22,413 nt of DNA. Origin: a virus. Below are positions 14,411 through 22,413 of the stretch, piece after piece (position 1 is the stretch's first letter; every line of letters begins with the position of its first letter). The notes beneath the pieces were generated by a model, which worked only from the letters and a program-made list of their open reading frames with translations, searched no databases and was not told where the DNA came from. The stretch is taken from IMG/VR virus record IMGVR_UViG_3300035660_000335, positions 1 to 22,413 of that record. One strand, written 5' to 3'. Made by a program: the position numbers and the translations under genes.

Positions 14411-15817
14411 TTATTGTGCGGCAAGCAGACGGTCTACTTTTTCTGTCAAGGTCGCGATGGTGGCTCGTTGCTGCTTCACAAGTTCCACCAGGTACAGAGA
14501 AATCAATTCGTAGCGAATGGACTCAGGCTGGCCGGCATCATCGCAGACCACCAGGTTCTTCAAACCCAAGTCCACAAAATCTTCCGCGATGTAGCCCACA
14601 CTCGGACAATCCGTCTCAATGTAACGAAAACTCACTGGCGAAGCACCTAGAATCTTGACAAACTCCTCTGCCAACGGTTGGATGTCCTTCTTATACTTCC
14701 TCGCCGACGAGGTTTTGTAGAAGTTGCCATTGGCATCAATCACCACGGCCGTGCCAGCAACACCTGTCAGACCAGTCACAGCAAAGTTGGTGGTGGGAGC
14801 CATTCCTATACCAACCTTGCCGGCACCTGTGATTACAAACATATTGTTTGTAATTTGATCCGCACCTGCTGCAATATGGAAACTATCATCTGTATTGATA
14901 CCGAATGTCCACCACTGCATGGCACCACCCGCACTGGTCGCACCATAAAGATTCCAAGCAGCTTGAGCAGCAACAGACGGACTCGCCTGAATTACACGAC
15001 CTTTCGTCGCTGGATTTGCAATTGCACTAATGTCGTTAATATGAATACAGGCATCGGCCGTAGCAACCGCCGTACTGATTACTAATGCACCACCGATCGC
15101 CTGCAATTTAGCGTATGTCCCGCTAGTATTCGCACCAATTGTCAGTTTATGAGCAACTGAATCATAATAGAAGTAGGAATTATCTTGTGCGAGGACGGGA
15201 CCAGTGCCAACGTATAAAACTGATCCCGTTGTGCCAGACGTTACCGCCGAACCAATAGCAAGTGGACCCGTAGGTCCTGTATCTCCTTTCGGCCCCGTGG
15301 CACCAGTTGGACCTTGATCACCCTCCAAACCAGTTAAACCTTGGATTCCTTGTTGACCAGCAAGACCAATGTTCCAATCAGTTTTTGTTCCCGAACCACC
15401 AATCAAATCAATACTGACAACCAACGTAGTCCCAGAATAGGACGTAACTAAACCCTCCATGAAATTTGTCCCGTCTGCCGCACTGGCAGCACGTACCCGA
15501 TTACCCGTCAAATACGCCAATCCTGCCTGTGTGGTAAAGGTCTTACTCCCGGTTCCAATTGCTAAAGACGTGACCGAAGTAGCAACATAACTCGGACCGG
15601 TCGGACCGGTCGGACCGGTCGAACCGGTCGGACCAGTCGGCCCGGTCGGACCAACTCGCGTACTCCAGGATAGATTTCCACTGCCATCAGTAACCAAAAC
15701 TTGATTAAGACTACCGTCAGCAGCGGGAAAAATGAACGGCGCAATCACAAACTGATCGCCAGCAGTAAATTGACGAACCTGTCCGCCATCCACAATCAAT
15801 GGTCTCTGTTGAGCCAT
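14411..15817 (-). CDS. Collagen-like tail fibre with C-terminal S74 chaperone
   Basis: This 468-residue fibre has a short N-terminal module (PLIVDGGQVRQFTAGD) shared with the gene at 15870-16508, then a Gly-X-Y stretch (~56-76). A middle region follows with a second collagen-like stretch (~167-202, GLAGQQGIQG…GPTGP) and beta-rich sequence. A C-terminal peptidase S74 intramolecular chaperone begins near residue 370 (SSARKYKKDIQPL…VSFRYIETD…VGYIAEDF…LISLYLVELVKQQ…LTEKV). In known fibres and endosialidases this domain drives trimer folding and then cleaves itself off at a Ser near its start, so the mature fibre would be ~370 residues. A strong GGAGGAG precedes the ATG at 15817. It is likely a trimeric receptor-binding or side fibre. 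Confidence 0.88.
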   Translation of the reverse strand: MAQQRPLIVDGGQVRQFTAGDQFVIAPFIFPAADGSLNQVLVTDGSGNLSWSTRVGPTGPTGPTGSTGPTGPTGPSYVATSVTSLAIGTGSKTFTTQAGLAYLTGNRVRAASAADGTNFMEGLVTSYSGTTLVVSIDLIGGSGTKTDWNIGLAGQQGIQGLTGLEGDQGPTGATGPKGDTGPTGPLAIGSAVTSGTTGSVLYVGTGPVLAQDNSYFYYDSVAHKLTIGANTSGTYAKLQAIGGALVISTAVATADACIHINDISAIANPATKGRVIQASPSVAAQAAWNLYGATSAGGAMQWWTFGINTDDSFHIAAGADQITNNMFVITGAGKVGIGMAPTTNFAVTGLTGVAGTAVVIDANGNFYKTSSARKYKKDIQPLAEEFVKILGASPVSFRYIETDCPSVGYIAEDFVDLGLKNLVVCDDAGQPESIRYELISLYLVELVKQQRATIATLTEKVDRLLAAQ

Positions 15818-15831
15818 ACTGAAACTCCTCC

Positions 15832-15855
15832 TCCTGCCACACTTGGGTGGCAGGA
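15832..15855 (-). promoter_or_regulatory. Intercistronic hairpin next to a ribosome binding site
   Basis: TCCTGCCAC (15832-15840) and GTGGCAGGA (15847-15855) form a perfect 9-bp stem with a 6-nt loop. In the minus-strand transcript the hairpin lies immediately before the GGAGGAG of the S74 fibre gene, and its 3' arm ends in AGGA. There is no following U run, so it is not a standard intrinsic terminator. It may tune translation or mark an mRNA processing site. Confidence 0.55.
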
Positions 15856-15869
15856 AGTCATCATTGTTA

Positions 15870-16508
15870 TTACAACTTAATCGGAGCCATCACCATCAAG
15901 TCCATTTTCGTGGCGCTGATCGCGCGTCCGACGCGCACAACAAACTGTCCGGCAGTCGTCGGGGCGGTTTCCGTGAGTAAACCAACCGTAGCCCCACTCA
16001 AATAATAAATGGCACCAGGAGTCAGGCCGCCGGTAGTACCTGCAACAATGTCCCACTCGCCAGTCGTAGCTGTCAGAACACCGTCGATCAAAATCTGACC
16101 GGATGCAGTAGTGAGAATCGAAGCATCCTTCACCAAACCGAGTACCTCCGTGGTGGCCAGTGCATTCGCCCGAGCGAGATCAATACCACCGGTAGACTTT
16201 GTGTAAACCGGTGAACCAATCACAATAGTCCCAGCATTGTCATTAACCATCCCGATGTCATCGACACCACTAGCTCCAGTCGGACCACTCGGACCACTAG
16301 GACCACTAGGACCACTAGGACCACTAGGACCAGCATCGGGGTCCACCCATTCCAGTACCGTACCGGAAGCCGGAACGGCAAGAACCTGAGTGGGATCACC
16401 CATCGACTCAGGCAATTTAAACGCACCCATGTCAACTCCGTCACCAGATTGAATCTGTTCGAGTTGACCACCATTCAACACCAGTGGTTTCCGATAATCC
16501 ACAGTCAT
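15870..16508 (-). CDS. Short collagen-like fibre/decoration protein
   Basis: This 212-residue protein has the N-terminal module KPLVLNGGQLEQIQSGD, which parallels the S74 fibre's N-terminus. Around residues 60-80 there is a short GPSG collagen-like run. The C-terminal domain (IGMVNDNAGTIVIGSPVY… [11 protein letters not shown]…VGRAISATKMDLMVM) matches the C-terminus of the large collagen-like gene next to it. It therefore looks like a hybrid of its two neighbours. The C-terminal domain also resembles beta-rich phage surface or decoration domains seen beside tail fibres, but no enzyme motif is present. The start ATG at 16508 has AAAGGTG upstream. It is likely a virion surface protein, and its exact position in the tail is unknown. 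Confidence 0.8.
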   Translation of the reverse strand: MTVDYRKPLVLNGGQLEQIQSGDGVDMGAFKLPESMGDPTQVLAVPASGTVLEWVDPDAGPSGPSGPSGPSGPSGPTGASGVDDIGMVNDNAGTIVIGSPVYTKSTGGIDLARANALATTEVLGLVKDASILTTASGQILIDGVLTATTGEWDIVAGTTGGLTPGAIYYLSGATVGLLTETAPTTAGQFVVRVGRAISATKMDLMVMAPIKL

Positions 16509-16520
16509 TGTAACACCTTT

Positions 16521-17828
16521 CTAAAGACGCACCCTTGTTTTGATGTTAATGTCAAGAAGTGTTGTCGTCATTGCAACCCCAACTTGTACCACGAAACCGG
16601 ATGCAGGAGGAATCGTAGTAATCTGCCCACTAACAGCATCCAAATAGTAAATTGCTCCGGGGGTCAGAAGACCGATCCCTCCCAAAGGAATAGACCAATC
16701 TGTTAACTCCAATCCTCCTACTGGAACAATGTCGAAAGTACCACCAGTTAATACTTCTCCCCTACAAAACCCACAGATTTGACTCGTTGTCCCTAATACT
16801 GCCTCTGCCCGATAAGCTAACGTATCCACTTGATTCACATAAACCGGTTGACCAGCATGGATTGCCTCCCCGGCCACTGCCTTGATGTCTTCAGAACTCT
16901 GAGAGCCAGCAGGACCGGTTGGACCGGGATCACCTTTTGGGCCGGGAGGTCCAGGAGAAGAAGTCCCACCCCCACCACCCATTCCAGGTGCCCCACGATC
17001 AACAATCAGAATCCATTGAGACCCATCAAATGGATAACCTAATTTCCCCGTCTTACGAGCTTGGTATAAAGCACCTTTATACGTTACAATATCGTTTTCT
17101 TGATACTCCGACCCAAAAACGTACGGCATTACACGAACTTTTACTGGTGGTCCAGGGATGCCGGGATCACCTTTCGCACCGGGATCACCAGCCGGGCCGG
17201 TGGCCCCTGTTGCGCCGTCATCACCCTTCGCACCCGCCGGGCCGGTGGCCCCTGTTGCGCCGTCATCACCCTTCGCACCCGCCGGGCCGGTGGCCCCTGT
17301 TGCGCCGTCATCACCCTTCGCACCCGCCGGGCCGGTGGCCCCTGTCGGGCCGAGATCACCTTTCGCACCGGTGGCCCCTGTTGCACCGTCATCACCCTTC
17401 GCACCCGCCCCGCCGATGGCCCCTGTTGCGCCGTCATCGCCTTTCGCACCCGCCGGACCGGTGGCCCCTGCCGGGCCGGTGGCCCCTGTTGCGCCGTCAC
17501 CAGCCGGGCCGGTGGCCCCTGTTGCGCCGTCATCACCCTTCGCACCCGCCGGGCCGGTGGCCCCTGTTGCGCCGTCATCACCCTTCGCACCCGCCGGGCC
17601 GGTGGCCCCTGTTGCACCGTCATCACCCTTCGCACCCGCCGGGCCGGTGACCCCTGTTGCACCCGTTGGCCCCACTTCACCGCTGTCACCCGTGGACAGA
17701 TGTTTTTGAACAGCGACGATCTCATTCGCCATGTCCTGCCAATCGCGCGCATCGGGAGGCTGTACATACCCAGTCTCCAGGGTACGGCGTGTCAGACCGT
17801 TCCAAATTCGGCGCGGAAAACTTGACAC
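16521..17828 (-). CDS. Large collagen-like fibre protein (435 aa)
   Basis: I start this gene at GTG 17828, immediately after GGGAGGT and overlapping-adjacent to the stop of the tail-tip gene. A longer frame from 17984 lies inside that gene. The N-terminus ([15 protein letters not shown]…[15 protein letters not shown]) parallels that of the propeller fibre. About 180 residues of Gly-X-Y follow, mostly the 15-residue unit [15 protein letters not shown]. Next is a carbohydrate-binding-like module ([18 protein letters not shown]…W), a second short collagen stretch ([14 protein letters not shown]), and a C-terminal domain ([11 protein letters not shown]…VQVGVAM) shared with the next gene. It is likely a trimeric stalk with distal binding domains. 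The order after the tail-tip gene suggests attachment to the tail end. Confidence 0.87.
   Translation of the reverse strand: MSSFPRRIWNGLTRRTLETGYVQPPDARDWQDMANEIVAVQKHLSTGDSGEVGPTGATGVTGPAGAKGDDGATGATGPAGAKGDDGATGATGPAGAKGDDGATGATGPAGDGATGATGPAGATGPAGAKGDDGATGAIGGAGAKGDDGATGATGAKGDLGPTGATGPAGAKGDDGATGATGPAGAKGDDGATGATGPAGAKGDDGATGATGPAGDPGAKGDPGIPGPPVKVRVMPYVFGSEYQENDIVTYKGALYQARKTGKLGYPFDGSQWILIVDRGAPGMGGGGGTSSPGPPGPKGDPGPTGPAGSQSSEDIKAVAGEAIHAGQPVYVNQVDTLAYRAEAVLGTTSQICGFCRGEVLTGGTFDIVPVGGLELTDWSIPLGGIGLLTPGAIYYLDAVSGQITTIPPASGFVVQVGVAMTTTLLDINIKTRVRL
17175..17655 (-). repeat. 45-bp collagen-coding tandem repeats
   Basis: Near-identical 45-bp units (cccttcgcacccgccgggcc, then ggtggcccctgttgcgccgt, then catca) each encode 15 residues, [15 protein letters not shown]. 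Several copies are identical at the DNA level and some are shortened to 9-30 bp. This implies recent expansion or ongoing homogenisation. The region is extremely GC-rich and produces long antisense frames that are not genes. Confidence 0.9.
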
Positions 17829-17829
17829 A

Positions 17830-20800
17830 TTAACCTCCCGCCACCCTCGGTTTCCGGACTTCGCCTTGATTCGGTGCATTCTGATTACCGGGTGGTACCT
17901 CAAGGCATTCACTGCCATGTGGGGTTGGACCGGAAACCCAAGCTGGGAACGTCTCGCCAGTCGCCGCCCACCAACCTGTTCCACCGCAATGTGGCGTCGA
18001 CGAATACTCTTGAGCCTTCACTCTCATTTGACTTGCAAAAAGAGATGCACTGAAAAGAGCAGTGAATGTGTGACATATCTGCGTGGAACTACTATCACAA
18101 ACAAGTCCTTTCGTGCTGGCCGGTCGACCGCAAGGACCTGCACAACCACCGTTACCCATCCCTATAAGATTAGCCGTCAGATAGGTCACGGTTACGGTAT
18201 AAATACAACCAGCATCCCCATACAACACCTCGCCACAGACCCGATCCTCTTTCTCCTTCTTATCATTGACCCCGCCGGCAGCCGCCGGAGTATCAATCTT
18301 TGTTTGCTGTATGTCACGGTTGGCCTTCTTCAATGTACGAATAATCGGGTCATTTTCATCAATAATCGCGTCGTCCGTGGCGGGGCAAAAGCACGTTTCC
18401 AATACGTCGTCCAGATCGGACGGATGCTCGTCACCGGATGTCAGGACTGCGGGCGGATTGCCGTCCGGCTCCTGGGCAACATACAAAAGATGTCCCGACG
18501 GTGGACTAACCGTGAAGTTGTAACCCAAACCCGCCAAGCGCTCCTCGGCCGTAGGGAAGATCGTGCCCACAGCGATGTCGGCGGGCCACGCATGAACGTA
18601 GGGAACGGCCTCGCCCGCCCGCAATGGCGTCCAGCAGGTGAAGGTAATTTCCTCTGCGCCCACATCATACTTCACCGCCGTAATGACCGCCTTGACCGGC
18701 TGCGGGGCCACGTCGGACAAATCCAACGTCACACAATCAAAGACCTCCAAGTCCAAGTACTTCAAGGGCGTAGTGAACTCGACCGTCTTCCAAACATTCG
18801 CATCCCGAATCATCCAGAACGTAGCACTTTTCAGTACATTGTCGTAAAGGTTCTGCGTGTAGTACGCCAGGGTCTTCTCATGCGTGCCGTACTTGGCGAC
18901 GTTGTGTTTGAGGACGATCTTCAGTTCGCCTTCCGACTGGCTCCGCGACCAGGTGACAACGTGCTTGGTGAATACGTCATCCGTGCTACTGAGACCGACT
19001 TTCAACGTGTTGGCCAATACATCACTCTCAGTGATCGTTACAGCCGTCAATCCTTGATTGAGTAAGGTTGGTTCCTCCGAGGCATACTTCAGGTATACCA
19101 CATCGTCGCGGACGTAAACCATACAACGACTCTGTACGGCAATGTCCGCAATCAATTCCATCACATTCTTACGTTCCAAGAGCGCAAACTGAACGGGGTA
19201 TTTCTCCAATCGCGTGCGCACATGGTCGAACGAATCGCCGTCCACATCGAGCGACGTGTACTGCCCCACGAGCCAGGCGATGATGTCCACCGGGTTTGGG
19301 TCAATTGGATTTGGAACCGAAGAGGTGAGTGTGACATACAGGTCGTCCGACCACTTCGAGGCGACCACGCGCTTAGCGCCGTCCTGGTCCGTGACGATCT
19401 CGGACCGCTGACTGAGTGGCTTGGTCATACCGATCTCGGTCACCGTGTAACCACCATAGTTAGTCTCGTAGATGGTATAAAACTCGACGGGCACTGTGAC
19501 CAACTTGGGACCAAAGTTGGTCTGCTTCATGGCCGCCACACGGGTGATCGTGGAAGGAAGGAGGTTGACGATGTACAAGACCTCGGCCTCGGCCTCCAAG
19601 AACACCTTGCTCCCGGCCCTAGCCCAGAAGAGTGAGTCGGTGGCCATGTTGTCGTAGGCTTTGCGGGAGTCCACCGGGCCGCCCACGGAAAGGCGGCCGG
19701 GTTGACTCTGAATCTCCTTGTCGCACCAGGCCGTGAATTCCCGAGGATCAAAGTTTGTCCCGCCCGAGGAACCATTAACGACGCGGGAATCGTACCAAGA
19801 CGAACCTGATTGAGTCTGCTTCCAGGCCCCGCCCTCCAGGACACTGCCCGTCGCGAAACTGCGATCATTCACTGGATGGCATTGAGAGGGCGGGTTGACG
19901 ACCAGATCAGGGTGCTCACGATTTTCAATGGTGAATACGTCGCCAGCGAACCGCCCAATGAACTTGCCACCCTCAATGTTGATCGTGATGCGCTGGTTCT
20001 GCGGGAAGAGTGTAGTCGCCCCACGAATGGTCATCGTCGGATGTTCGTAAGAAACCTGCTGTTGCAACTGATACATCAGATCGCAGATGATGTAGAAGCG
20101 ATCCTCCACACAAGACTGATCCGGTCCCCAGTTCTGTTGTTTCGCGGCATCAAAAATCCATGGGTCCGACGATGATACTCCAGGAGTAAGTATGGTAGAA
20201 GCTGTCACCACGTCCGACTCACCCAACGGGACGTTCGCGCACTGGATGTACTTGGCCTGGCAGATACGAGATTCGAGCGTGTAGTCGTGGATCGCCTCTC
20301 CCGCTTGCAGGATGCCGTAGCGGGGCGCGCGGACCTGGGTGGCCTTCACGTCGCAGACCGAGCCGAAGACCAGCGGCCAGGGTTTCCCCAAGGCGTCTGG
20401 CGGGATCACAGGGAAGTCCCCCTCCTCCATCGAAAAGCCCGCCTCCACGTCCTCGATCTTGGTAGTCACGTCGAAGCTGACCGTGCGATCCCCCTCGTTC
20501 CAGGAGAAGGGACTGTTGATCTCCCCCTTGAACAACAGGAACTTGTCCGAGAGGCTCAGTCCGTCGAACCATTGGTAGACCCAGACGGGGCGCTTGTGCA
20601 GGTCGTGACTGTCGCAGATCGCCTTGATCGCGCCGTCCGTATCATCCAGAGTCAACTTCACCTGGCTGGAATCGCTGCTACCATCGGTCTTCATGGCCGA
20701 GTCGATGTTGCCGATCTCCACGATCTGCCCGAGGATCGAAGCGGTGATCTTGCGATCGGCGTAGGCGCAGCGCTGCCCGCCATCGACCCATTGGATTTCG

Positions 20801-20868
20801 ACGATCAAGATGGGTTCGGTGCCGTACTGGGCGTCGAGTTTCGCTTGGGCGGCCGTAACATTACGCAT
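17830..20868 (-). CDS. Putative tail-tip/hub structural protein (1012 aa)
   Basis: This is the largest gene in the window and is likely a tail-end structural protein. The N-terminal ~190 residues ([22 protein letters not shown]…[34 protein letters not shown]…FLLFKGEI…[12 protein letters not shown]) match a pattern I know from long siphovirus-type tail-tip proteins, although the family is poorly named. A mixed central region follows. The last ~200 residues include Cys-containing stretches ([22 protein letters not shown]) and a basic tail. There is no enzyme motif. ATG 20868 has GGGAG at good spacing, 13 bases after the upstream stop. It lies between small tail proteins and the fibres, the usual place for a hub that carries fibres. 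Hub function is inferred from order and size. Confidence 0.75.
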   Translation of the reverse strand: MRNVTAAQAKLDAQYGTEPILIVEIQWVDGGQRCAYADRKITASILGQIVEIGNIDSAMKTDGSSDSSQVKLTLDDTDGAIKAICDSHDLHKRPVWVYQWFDGLSLSDKFLLFKGEINSPFSWNEGDRTVSFDVTTKIEDVEAGFSMEEGDFPVIPPDALGKPWPLVFGSVCDVKATQVRAPRYGILQAGEAIHDYTLESRICQAKYIQCANVPLGESDVVTASTILTPGVSSSDPWIFDAAKQQNWGPDQSCVEDRFYIICDLMYQLQQQVSYEHPTMTIRGATTLFPQNQRITINIEGGKFIGRFAGDVFTIENREHPDLVVNPPSQCHPVNDRSFATGSVLEGGAWKQTQSGSSWYDSRVVNGSSGGTNFDPREFTAWCDKEIQSQPGRLSVGGPVDSRKAYDNMATDSLFWARAGSKVFLEAEAEVLYIVNLLPSTITRVAAMKQTNFGPKLVTVPVEFYTIYETNYGGYTVTEIGMTKPLSQRSEIVTDQDGAKRVVASKWSDDLYVTLTSSVPNPIDPNPVDIIAWLVGQYTSLDVDGDSFDHVRTRLEKYPVQFALLERKNVMELIADIAVQSRCMVYVRDDVVYLKYASEEPTLLNQGLTAVTITESDVLANTLKVGLSSTDDVFTKHVVTWSRSQSEGELKIVLKHNVAKYGTHEKTLAYYTQNLYDNVLKSATFWMIRDANVWKTVEFTTPLKYLDLEVFDCVTLDLSDVAPQPVKAVITAVKYDVGAEEITFTCWTPLRAGEAVPYVHAWPADIAVGTIFPTAEERLAGLGYNFTVSPPSGHLLYVAQEPDGNPPAVLTSGDEHPSDLDDVLETCFCPATDDAIIDENDPIIRTLKKANRDIQQTKIDTPAAAGGVNDKKEKEDRVCGEVLYGDAGCIYTVTVTYLTANLIGMGNGGCAGPCGRPASTKGLVCDSSSTQICHTFTALFSASLFASQMRVKAQEYSSTPHCGGTGWWAATGETFPAWVSGPTPHGSECLEVPPGNQNAPNQGEVRKPRVAGG

Positions 20869-20881
20869 GAATCACTCTCCC

Positions 20882-21292
20882 TTAGCAACTAGGCGTCGCC
20901 GGGGTAGAAACCAACACGCCTTCGCATTCGAGGGTAATCGCTACGCGCTCATTCCCAGGCTGCCCGCCGGCCCTCTCCACCGTGTCGAACTCGAAGGGAT
21001 TGCTCGTGAACCAGACTCGCCAGACCTCGCCCTTGTGGTTGGTCAATCGAATCTGGGAGCGATAATACGATTGGAGAAACGCCCGCAGTTCGAGCGATTT
21101 CATGCGGGACATATTGATCTGGTACATCAACTTGTGCCGGCCATCAGTCGTATGAACGTGCGTGTACCGTGTGCCGTCCATCGCCTGCTTAATGACGACC
21201 GTATGCTGCTTGGCTTCGGAGTCATTGAACTCCGGACTTGGCAACACCGTTGTCGTCATCAACCCTGGCCAAGGCGCCTGTAAGATCAACAT
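20882..21292 (-). CDS. Small tail protein (136 aa)
   Basis: This beta-rich protein begins MLILQAPWPGLMTTTVLPSPEFND. The segment HTVVIKQAMDGTRYTHV…LRAFLQSYYRSQIRLTNHKGEVWRVWFTSNP parallels the C-terminal domain of the upstream protein (LRTFFALSLGKEVGLLDHENRQWRGIIINP). The two are therefore related by duplication. Its ATG has GAGGGTG just upstream and overlaps the preceding gene's end by seven bases. Such pairs in phage tail modules are usually distal-tail or tail-tip components. The specific role is not determined. Confidence 0.72.
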   Translation of the reverse strand: MLILQAPWPGLMTTTVLPSPEFNDSEAKQHTVVIKQAMDGTRYTHVHTTDGRHKLMYQINMSRMKSLELRAFLQSYYRSQIRLTNHKGEVWRVWFTSNPFEFDTVERAGGQPGNERVAITLECEGVLVSTPATPSC

Positions 21293-22323
21293 AATTCACC
21301 CTCAAACTCGAACGACACCGAGTAGTCCCCGTGTTCAGGATTGAGTATCGGCGTATCCGGATTGATGATGATGCCCCGCCACTGTCGGTTCTCGTGATCC
21401 AACAAACCGACTTCTTTTCCAAGAGACAGGGCAAAGAATGTCCGCAGATCAGCGACTTGAGGCGACCGCAGAGCGCTGACTTGCACGGAAAGTTTCTGCA
21501 CCTTTGGCCAGTTCGGATCGGCAAATACGATCAAGATGCCGCCGCGAGTCGTCCGATTGACACGATTGAAGGTCAGGTTATCCTTGTTGGCAAAATCAGG
21601 GTTCCGTAGCACAACGGTCAACGTCGGCGATACGTAGGGATAGGTCAGCGTAAGGGTGGCATCCGCCAATATAGGCGACGTGACGGACGGCGGAGTGGTC
21701 CCTTCATCGCCGCTGAAGCCGACGAACGGCCGGTACTGCCGCACGAGGCAGGACGGACCCTCAAGCTGATAGGTGCCTGACTGGATGAGTCCCAGCATCG
21801 TGGTCACCCAACGCAAAAATGCCCCTTCGGCCACCACTGTCTGCGTAAGCCCAAGCAGTTGCTCAACATCTTTTCCCTTACCGATCGAGACCGTCTGGAC
21901 TAACACAAGGGCGTTATCCGCGGCGTTGCACTTGTCTCCCACGGTTTCCAGAGCCAACTCGTTACTTGCCAACAGGGGAATAACCCGATTCGCACGATCT
22001 GCTAAACCAAGGGGGTCGGAAACCGACAGATTGACCACAGACACATGAACAAAAGCCTCTTGCTCCAGTTCGAGCACATGCGCAAGCCGCGTGTACACGG
22101 GCCCTCGCATGTCCTCGGAGTCGACAACTCCCAGTGTGTCAACGACGGAGAAATTCCAATCCCCGTGCCAACCGGTCGAGTCGTCCAGTCCCAGTGAGTC
22201 CGTTACGGAAACCGCTTGGATGGTAGCACTGCCCAACACTTCGACGTACTGGCGCGTGACCCTAGCCAACCCGTCACCAGGGCCAAGGACTTCGGCATAC
22301 TGTCGCGTAACTCGTAATGTCAC
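21286..22323 (-). CDS. Tail protein with N-terminal internal repeats (345 aa)
   Basis: This protein begins with a duplicated motif, RVTRQYAEVLG then RVTRQYVEVLG. Three copies of a V.D.LG..D motif follow (SVTDSLGLDDS, SVVDTLGVVDS, SVSDPLGLADR). Both patterns are familiar from siphovirus structural proteins of unknown fine role. The C-terminal ~110 residues form a beta-rich domain shared with the next gene. It starts at GTG 22323, directly abutting the TAA of the upstream gene, with AGGTGG as a candidate ribosome binding site. The tail location is inferred from repeats and gene order. No enzymatic motif was seen. Confidence 0.75.
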   Translation of the reverse strand: MTLRVTRQYAEVLGPGDGLARVTRQYVEVLGSATIQAVSVTDSLGLDDSTGWHGDWNFSVVDTLGVVDSEDMRGPVYTRLAHVLELEQEAFVHVSVVNLSVSDPLGLADRANRVIPLLASNELALETVGDKCNAADNALVLVQTVSIGKGKDVEQLLGLTQTVVAEGAFLRWVTTMLGLIQSGTYQLEGPSCLVRQYRPFVGFSGDEGTTPPSVTSPILADATLTLTYPYVSPTLTVVLRNPDFANKDNLTFNRVNRTTRGGILIVFADPNWPKVQKLSVQVSALRSPQVADLRTFFALSLGKEVGLLDHENRQWRGIIINPDTPILNPEHGDYSVSFEFEGELC

Positions 22324-22413
22324 TTAAGCCACCTGTACTCCGAATTGAGCAGCGTCTACCCCGTCGTACGTCCAGGCCGCAGTCGTGTCGGGATTAGTCT
22401 CCAAAACCCGACA
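22324..22413 (-). CDS. C-terminus of a tail/structural protein (partial)
   Basis: The last 29 codons of a gene that enters from the right edge end with …VQVA and TAA. The sequence (VLETNPDTTAAWTYDGVD, then AAQFGVQVA) resembles the C-termini of proteins that precede tail genes in some siphovirus-like genomes. The next gene's GTG follows without a gap. The function cannot be judged from this fragment. Confidence 0.65.
   Translation of the reverse strand, partial: CRVLETNPDTTAAWTYDGVDAAQFGVQVA

Noticed and set aside
13231-14424. Upstream ATG of the glycosyltransferase at 14424
   Set aside because: It lies inside the preceding fibre gene and lacks a ribosome binding site. The ATG at 14388 has AAGGTG and begins with a typical GT-B first strand.
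17141-17825. Long open frames on both strands through the 45-bp repeats
   Set aside because: They are Pro/Arg/His-rich antisense or out-of-frame readings of the collagen repeats and lack ribosome binding sites. The collagen frame explains the sequence.
17731-19065. 444-residue plus-strand ORF opposite the tail-tip gene
   Set aside because: It is antisense to a well-supported long tail gene with matching gene order and ribosome binding sites.

Overview
The window looks like part of the genome of a tailed bacterial virus, either a free phage or a prophage. It is gene-dense. Genes overlap by ATGA or are separated by a few bases, most starts carry bacterial Shine-Dalgarno sequences, and there are recognisable replication and tail modules. 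No ribosomal RNA, tRNA or host housekeeping gene was seen. The host cannot be named from this sequence. TGA, TAA and TAG are all used as ordinary stops.

Layout. (1) Positions 1-6927, minus strand: an early/replication-side operon. In transcription order it holds a conserved phage protein of unknown role, an unknown protein, an SNF2-like helicase interrupted by an HNH-containing intein, a membrane-anchored trypsin-like protease, an HTH/coiled-coil/metallophosphoesterase protein, two small proteins, and an ambiguous ORF running off the left edge. (2) Positions 6928-7076: a divergent control region. Two copies of a two-box module (11-bp box, 11-nt spacer, 19-bp box) lie in opposite orientation about position 6995. 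Between them are five TTTCAG repeats spaced exactly 11 bp apart. It is a candidate bidirectional promoter, operator array or replication origin. (3) Positions 7077-11430, plus strand: a large primase-SF3 helicase, a small unknown protein, a DUF5664-like (dATP/dGTP diphosphohydrolase N-terminal-like) protein, an HNH-AP2 homing-type endonuclease, and a DnaQ-like exonuclease whose stop overlaps that of the convergent gene. (4) Positions 11427-22413, minus strand: the late tail module. From the right it contains a truncated tail gene, two tail proteins sharing a domain, a 1012-residue putative tail-tip protein, then a cassette of four collagen-like fibre genes with a GT4-type glycosyltransferase inserted, and finally a Cys-rich protein.

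How it fits together. The centre controls two outward transcription units for DNA replication (primase-helicase, intein helicase, exonuclease, nucleotide metabolism). The right side builds the host-contact end of the tail. The fibre genes are modular. Two kinds of N-terminal domain are each used twice. One C-terminal domain is used twice. Gly-X-Y stalks of different length join them to chaperone, propeller or carbohydrate-binding-like ends. One fibre gene is broken by a single-base insertion, directly visible because a 129-bp repeat period becomes 130 bp.

The most unusual elements are the concentric control region, the fibre cassette with its embedded glycosyltransferase, and the P-loop intein with a lysine at its penultimate position.
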